64,000 bases of DNA from Synechococcus sp. 1G10. Lineage in GTDB: Bacteria > Cyanobacteriota > Cyanobacteriia > PCC-6307 > Cyanobiaceae. Below are positions 60,780 through 64,000 of this stretch, one piece after another (within the stretch, counting starts at the first letter, position 1; each line of letters opens with the position of its first letter). The stretch spans positions 62,001 to 126,000 of the forward strand of contig NZ_NQKW01000001.1 of NCBI RefSeq assembly GCF_002252625.1. Direction: 5' to 3'. Made by a program: the position numbers and the translations under genes. The notes beneath the pieces are model-generated. The model was not told the DNA's origin. It worked only from the letters and a program-made list of their open reading frames with translations, and did not search any database.

Positions 60780-62324
60780 TCAGTCTGCCGGAGAATCAAG
60801 CGGCAGCAGGCGCAGCCAGGCATCAGCCAGCTGCAGTTCCAGGGTGATCACCCGGTGGCCCGGACCCACGGGGCCAAGGGGAGCCTCGCCGCTGCCGGGG
60901 TTGACGCTCACCTGGGGCCAGGCCGCTGCCGCCAGCGACAGTCGCAGCTGCTCGCCGGGGGCCAGGCTGACCACCAGGGGCTGCAGGTTCAGGCGCCAGT
61001 GCTGATGGCGGCGGCAGTGGGGGCCAAGCGCCCGGAGCACCCCGGTGCTCAGCTGCCAGACGCTGCCCTGACGGATCACCGAGAGGGCGCCACAGAGATC
61101 GAAACCATCCTGGTCAGCGCTGAGCTCCAGCTCCAGTGCCGGCCGCCCCGCCAGCAGCAGCGGCTCCGCCAAGGGAGTGGTGGTGAAGCAGGCCACATCG
61201 GCGCGGGCATCGAGATCGGTGCGGTCCACCAGGCCGGCATCGAGGCCCAGATGGCCGCCCCGGCCAGGAACCGGCCGCCAGGGGTCATGCACCAGCCAGA
61301 CGCCGCCGCCGCCCTCGCCCCCAGCGAGCAGGCGGCCCTCGCCGGCATCGACCGCGGCCAGTCCTTCGCTGCGCAGGGCCCAGCGGCGCGGCTCAGCGCC
61401 GCCAGCGGCCAGGCCCCGCCAGGGACCAGCGCCAAGATCCGCCACCGCTTCGCGCGGATGGGCCTCCAGACCGTCCCGGTCCCGCAGGTGCCGGTCAAAG
61501 AAGGCCAGCTGCAGGCGATCGATGCCCCCCGCCCAGTTCAGATGACTCCAGGCGCCGATGCGCAGCCAGGGATCGGCGCCGGCGGCCTTGGCGCGGGCGC
61601 GCAGATCGAGCACCCCGCCCAGGTGGGGGTCATGCCAGCCGCCCACCAGCAGCATCGGCTGGCGCAGCAGACCCTCCGGCGGCTGATGGCGCCTCCAGCC
61701 AGCGGGGCGTGCGGGATCCAGCCGCAACCAGGCCAGCCCCATCCCGCCTGGATCGTGCTGCTCCAGCAGCGCCAGGCCATCCCGCAGGAACGTGCCCCCC
61801 TCCAGGCTCAGGCGCAGGCGACGCCAGGCGATCTCATCCCCGGCGCGGCGCGCCGTTTCAGCCGCCAGCTGCAGCGCCCAGCCCAGGCCCAGGGCCCACC
61901 AGTGGGCGCCCCCCTCGCTGGCCCAGTGCAGCCGCTCATCCAGGCCCGCCATCGCCGGAGCCAGTGCATCGGGCAGGGGGCTGCCGGGGCTCAGCAGCAG
62001 TTGGGTGAGGCCCTGATAGGAAAAGCCGTAGGTCCCCACCCGGCCGTTGACGTAGGCGAGGCTGCGCACCCAGGCCAGGGCCACGGCGCCATCGGCCGCC
62101 TCCTGGGTAAAGCCGCTGAACACGCCGGTGGAGTCACCCCGGCCACGCACGTCCTGCACGGCCACCGCATAGCCCTGGCTGGCGTACCAGCGCGGATGGG
62201 CATAGGTCACGGTGGAAGCGATGGCCCGCCCGTAGGGCTGACGCATCAGCAGCAGCGGCCAGCGTCCGGGCCGCGTCGGTTTCCAGACCCTGGTGGCCAG
62301 CCGCACCCCGTCGGGGCAGGGCAT
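60780..62324 (-). CDS. CocE/NonD-family alpha/beta hydrolase
   Basis: Residues 1-280 are a hydrolase of cocaine-esterase/X-Pro-dipeptidyl-peptidase type: VQDVRGRGDSTG, the nucleophile elbow GFSYQG (S102), GWHDPH (Asp) and WSHLNW (His). Residues 330-514 are a jelly-roll domain (ALELELSADQDGFDL, SPGTGE-like NPGSGEAPLGPVG). It likely cleaves an ester or amide, perhaps a peptide. ATG 62324 has GAGG immediately upstream. No signal peptide. Confidence 0.85.
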   Translation of the reverse strand: MPCPDGVRLATRVWKPTRPGRWPLLLMRQPYGRAIASTVTYAHPRWYASQGYAVAVQDVRGRGDSTGVFSGFTQEAADGAVALAWVRSLAYVNGRVGTYGFSYQGLTQLLLSPGSPLPDALAPAMAGLDERLHWASEGGAHWWALGLGWALQLAAETARRAGDEIAWRRLRLSLEGGTFLRDGLALLEQHDPGGMGLAWLRLDPARPAGWRRHQPPEGLLRQPMLLVGGWHDPHLGGVLDLRARAKAAGADPWLRIGAWSHLNWAGGIDRLQLAFFDRHLRDRDGLEAHPREAVADLGAGPWRGLAAGGAEPRRWALRSEGLAAVDAGEGRLLAGGEGGGGVWLVHDPWRPVPGRGGHLGLDAGLVDRTDLDARADVACFTTTPLAEPLLLAGRPALELELSADQDGFDLCGALSVIRQGSVWQLSTGVLRALGPHCRRHQHWRLNLQPLVVSLAPGEQLRLSLAAAAWPQVSVNPGSGEAPLGPVGPGHRVITLELQLADAWLRLLPLDSPAD

Positions 62325-62360
62325 CCACTCCTCGAGAAGCTCAGTGTCCAGCGGAGCGAC

Positions 62361-62714
62361 TCAGCGCACGTCAGGGCAGTGAAGCCCGACCACATAGGTG
62401 GTGAGGATCTCGGCATCGGTGGAGCTCAGACCCTGGCTCTGGGCCACCATGGCCACCGCTTCCGGCGAATTGGAACTGACGCCGCGGCTGTTGAGCTGGC
62501 GCAGATCACCGCAGATCCGTTTGGCCAGCTGAGGGTTCTGCTTGACCGACTCCAGCAGTTGTGAGGCCGCCTGCAAAGGAGTGAGCTGCAGCCCGGCAGC
62601 GATCAGCCCGGCCAGAGCAGCCAGGGCGAGCTGACTGAGGACCGGCAGCCGTTTACGTGGTTTGGAGAAAAGAGAGAGAACAGGCAAGGACCGTCCACCG
62701 CAGGGGTGATCCAT
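62361..62714 (-). CDS. Small exported helical protein, 117 aa
   Basis: A basic N-terminus and hydrophobic stretch (LALAALAGLIAAGLQL) precede a helical region (ASQLLESVKQNPQLAKRICGDLRQLNSRGVSS, STDAEILTTYVVGLHCPDVR) with two Cys that may form a disulfide. Typical of secreted or membrane-attached small cyanobacterial proteins. Part of the minus-strand array. Confidence 0.7.
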   Translation of the reverse strand: MDHPCGGRSLPVLSLFSKPRKRLPVLSQLALAALAGLIAAGLQLTPLQAASQLLESVKQNPQLAKRICGDLRQLNSRGVSSNSPEAVAMVAQSQGLSSTDAEILTTYVVGLHCPDVR

Positions 62715-62755
62715 CCATTTGACGGTCTCCGAGAGACCGGTTGGAGCAGTCCTGG

Positions 62756-63148
62756 TCAGTTTGGTGGGCGACCGGTGGCCCGCCGTGCCGCGGCGATCCA
62801 GGCGCGCACCTGGGTGGCATCGGGCGACGGCAGCGCGGATCCTGTCAAAGAGCGCTGCAGCCGGCCCAGCTGGCGCAACAGTTGCTGGGGGGATGCCTCG
62901 GCCAGCCCGGCCGAACTGGCGATGCCCGCATAGAGGAGCAGAGCGGCCTGCTCAGGCGCCAGACCCAGCTCACTGATCAGACGTGCCTGGCCCCGCAGCT
63001 TGATCAGACGCTGCTCTGAAGCGCCGCAGCGGGCCAGGCGCCGCAAAGCCAGATCGCTCTGGGCGGCCAGCGCCGGCCAGTCCTTCAGACCGGCCAGGCT
63101 CAGCTGGCTCTGCTCAGCGCTGAAGTGGGCGTGAAGCACAAGCATCAA
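62756..63148 (-). CDS. DUF4332-type helix-hairpin-helix protein
   Basis: ATG 63148 overlaps the stop of the Ycf51-like gene (ATGA). The 130-residue protein has a repeated helix-hairpin-helix pattern, AALLLYAGIASSAGLAEASPQQLLRQLGRLQR, and PSPDATQVRAWIAAAR at the end, as in DUF4332. Such domains often bind DNA or proteins non-specifically. No other domain. Confidence 0.75.
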   Translation of the reverse strand: MMLVLHAHFSAEQSQLSLAGLKDWPALAAQSDLALRRLARCGASEQRLIKLRGQARLISELGLAPEQAALLLYAGIASSAGLAEASPQQLLRQLGRLQRSLTGSALPSPDATQVRAWIAAARRATGRPPN

Positions 63149-63612
63149 CGCAGCACCTTCACCGCGCCGTCATCGAGGCTGCGGGTGGCCTCCGCCAGCA
63201 CCACCGGCCGACTGACGCCGGCGCCGGCTGACTCGACCCGTCGCAGGCGCACATGCACCAGCCCATCAGCACTGCTGCGGCCGCTGCTGCGCAGGTTGAG
63301 GGCCAGCTGCTCCACCGTGGGGGCGTAGGCCTCGGCGGGAAGATCAGCCGTTGCAGCGGCGATCACCAGGTTGCTGCCGTTGTCGAACACCAGCGGCACG
63401 GTCACTGCCCCCTCCACCTGGGTGCGTGGCGTGTAGCTGATGGCGAAGGCCAGACAGGAGAGCGAAAGCAGGGCCGTGAAGCTGGTGACCCCCACCAGCC
63501 GGAAGCGGAATCCCCAGCCCATGACGAAGGCCACCACCATCCACACCGCCAGCGCGCCACTGGCGGCCCCCAGCCAGAGCCCGGCTTTGAGCGACAGCGG
63601 ATCGACGGGCAT
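63145..63612 (-). CDS. ycf51: Ycf51-like protein (DUF2518)
   Basis: ATG 63612 gives 155 residues. Two membrane helices (SLKAGLWLGAASGALAVWMVV and VGVTSFTALLSLSCLAFAI) precede a soluble domain with TVEQLALNLRSSGR and VHVRLRRVESAG. This fits Ycf51, a protein found in cyanobacteria and red-algal plastids, function undetermined. It is the first gene of the array, divergent from the TamB-like gene. Confidence 0.8.
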   Translation of the reverse strand: MPVDPLSLKAGLWLGAASGALAVWMVVAFVMGWGFRFRLVGVTSFTALLSLSCLAFAISYTPRTQVEGAVTVPLVFDNGSNLVIAAATADLPAEAYAPTVEQLALNLRSSGRSSADGLVHVRLRRVESAGAGVSRPVVLAEATRSLDDGAVKVLR

Positions 63613-63680
63613 GACGGCTGGAGCAATAGGGGAAGTCCCTTTATATTGCGGCGGCCTCAGGCGGTGACAGCGACGAGCCG

Positions 63681-64000
63681 ATGGGGTCCCCGTCTTCGCC
63701 TGAAACGGGAACCCAGTCCCGGAGTCGCCGCCAACGACTACTGCTGGCTGCCGCCCTCGGGGGAAGCGCAGGGCTGGCGGGAGCCTGGTGGGGTTCCGAT
63801 CACCTGGCTCGCCGGGTTTACGACAGCTGGCGGCCAAGGCTGCAGGTGCTGATCGGACGGGGGCTGGGCCACCCCGTCCAGCTCGGTCCCTATGAAGGCC
63901 TCAGGCCCTGGGGGCTGAACATCGGCCCCAGCCGTGTCCTGAGCGGGCCAACCGACAGCTCAAGCCTGCGCCTCGACGGGATCGGGGTGAACCTGGACCC
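63681..64000 (+). CDS. TamB-like (DUF490) protein, N-terminal part
   Basis: The gene runs off the right edge. ATG 63681 starts a basic segment (SRSRRQRLLLAAALGGSAGL) that should be a membrane anchor, then RRVYDSWRPRLQVLIGRGLGHPVQLGPYEGLRPWGLNIGPSRV, the standard opening of cyanobacterial TamB homologues. These giant proteins bridge plasma and outer membranes and move lipid or help insert outer-membrane proteins. It is divergent from the ycf51 gene. Confidence 0.75.
   Translation, partial: MGSPSSPETGTQSRSRRQRLLLAAALGGSAGLAGAWWGSDHLARRVYDSWRPRLQVLIGRGLGHPVQLGPYEGLRPWGLNIGPSRVLSGPTDSSSLRLDGIGVNLD

Noticed and set aside
60855-62564. 569-codon open frame on the plus strand
   Set aside because: Antisense to the CocE hydrolase, with low-complexity Ala/Gln/Pro content and no recognisable fold.
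1-64000. tRNA, rRNA and CRISPR arrays
   Set aside because: No T-arm-like tRNA signature was found in the gaps, no rRNA-like conserved stretch, and no regularly spaced repeats. A covariance-model scan would settle small RNAs.

Overview
The window comes from a GC-rich picocyanobacterium of the Synechococcus/Cyanobium type. It carries two high-light-inducible (Hli) proteins, plastocyanin and cytochrome c6 side by side, a TPM-domain Psb32/TLP18.3-like protein, a Ycf51 homologue, hemE, glgB, class I aldolase, nadA and clpB, packed in short, often overlapping genes with many GTG/TTG starts. Genus placement is an inference from gene content only.

Layout. 1-9.2 kb: a Zn-ribbon membrane protein, an exported CPBP-protease fusion, an SPFH protein, a cupin, an Hli, a Tat phosphoesterase, a 2OG-Fe(II) oxygenase, a MidA-like methyltransferase and a Psb32-like protein. 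9.2-13.4 kb: a lambda-endolysin-type glycosidase, a glycosyltransferase overlapping a metallophosphoesterase, and nadA. 13.7-16.3 kb: a more AT-rich patch with a patatin-like lipase and a decayed RES toxin. 16.3-27.5 kb: class I aldolase, a serpin, an orphan ligase-associated exonuclease, a MITE that splits a small ORF, an SDR, cupin, lipoproteins, a PKHD-type dioxygenase, a Na+/H+ antiporter, and a dienelactone-hydrolase/phosphoribosyltransferase pair.

27.5-50.8 kb is the accessory zone. It is visibly more AT-rich, with long gene-poor stretches and many broken genes (truncated NTF2-like gene, IS5-type transposase scrap, frameshifted PIN toxin, Uma2 remnant, AAA-ATPase remnant fused to a sulfatase). 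Set among these are several tight, apparently intact modules: an acyltransferase/alpha-beta-hydrolase pair resembling a split plant phytyl ester synthase; a CsbD-like protein with an export signal plus an lmo0937-type membrane peptide; a GT2/acyltransferase pair resembling CrtQ/CrtO of staphyloxanthin synthesis; a Phd/PIN toxin-antitoxin pair; and a four-gene operon of two GH130 enzymes, a GT4 fusion protein and a Gfo/Idh/MocA oxidoreductase.

50.8-64 kb returns to core cyanobacterial content, nearly all on the minus strand: clpB, then an array running ycf51 - DUF4332 - exported protein - CocE hydrolase - DUF3887 - glgB - hemE - epimerase - petE - petJ - Nif11-like protein. It joins electron carriers, tetrapyrrole synthesis and glycogen branching. 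A TamB-like gene runs off the right edge.

The most promising candidates for an undescribed system are the GH130/GT4 operon (40.7-46.6 kb) and the lipid-modifying pairs at 29.1-30.7 kb and 37.0-38.5 kb. All functional proposals for these are inference from family resemblance and gene order. No tRNA, rRNA or CRISPR array was recognised.
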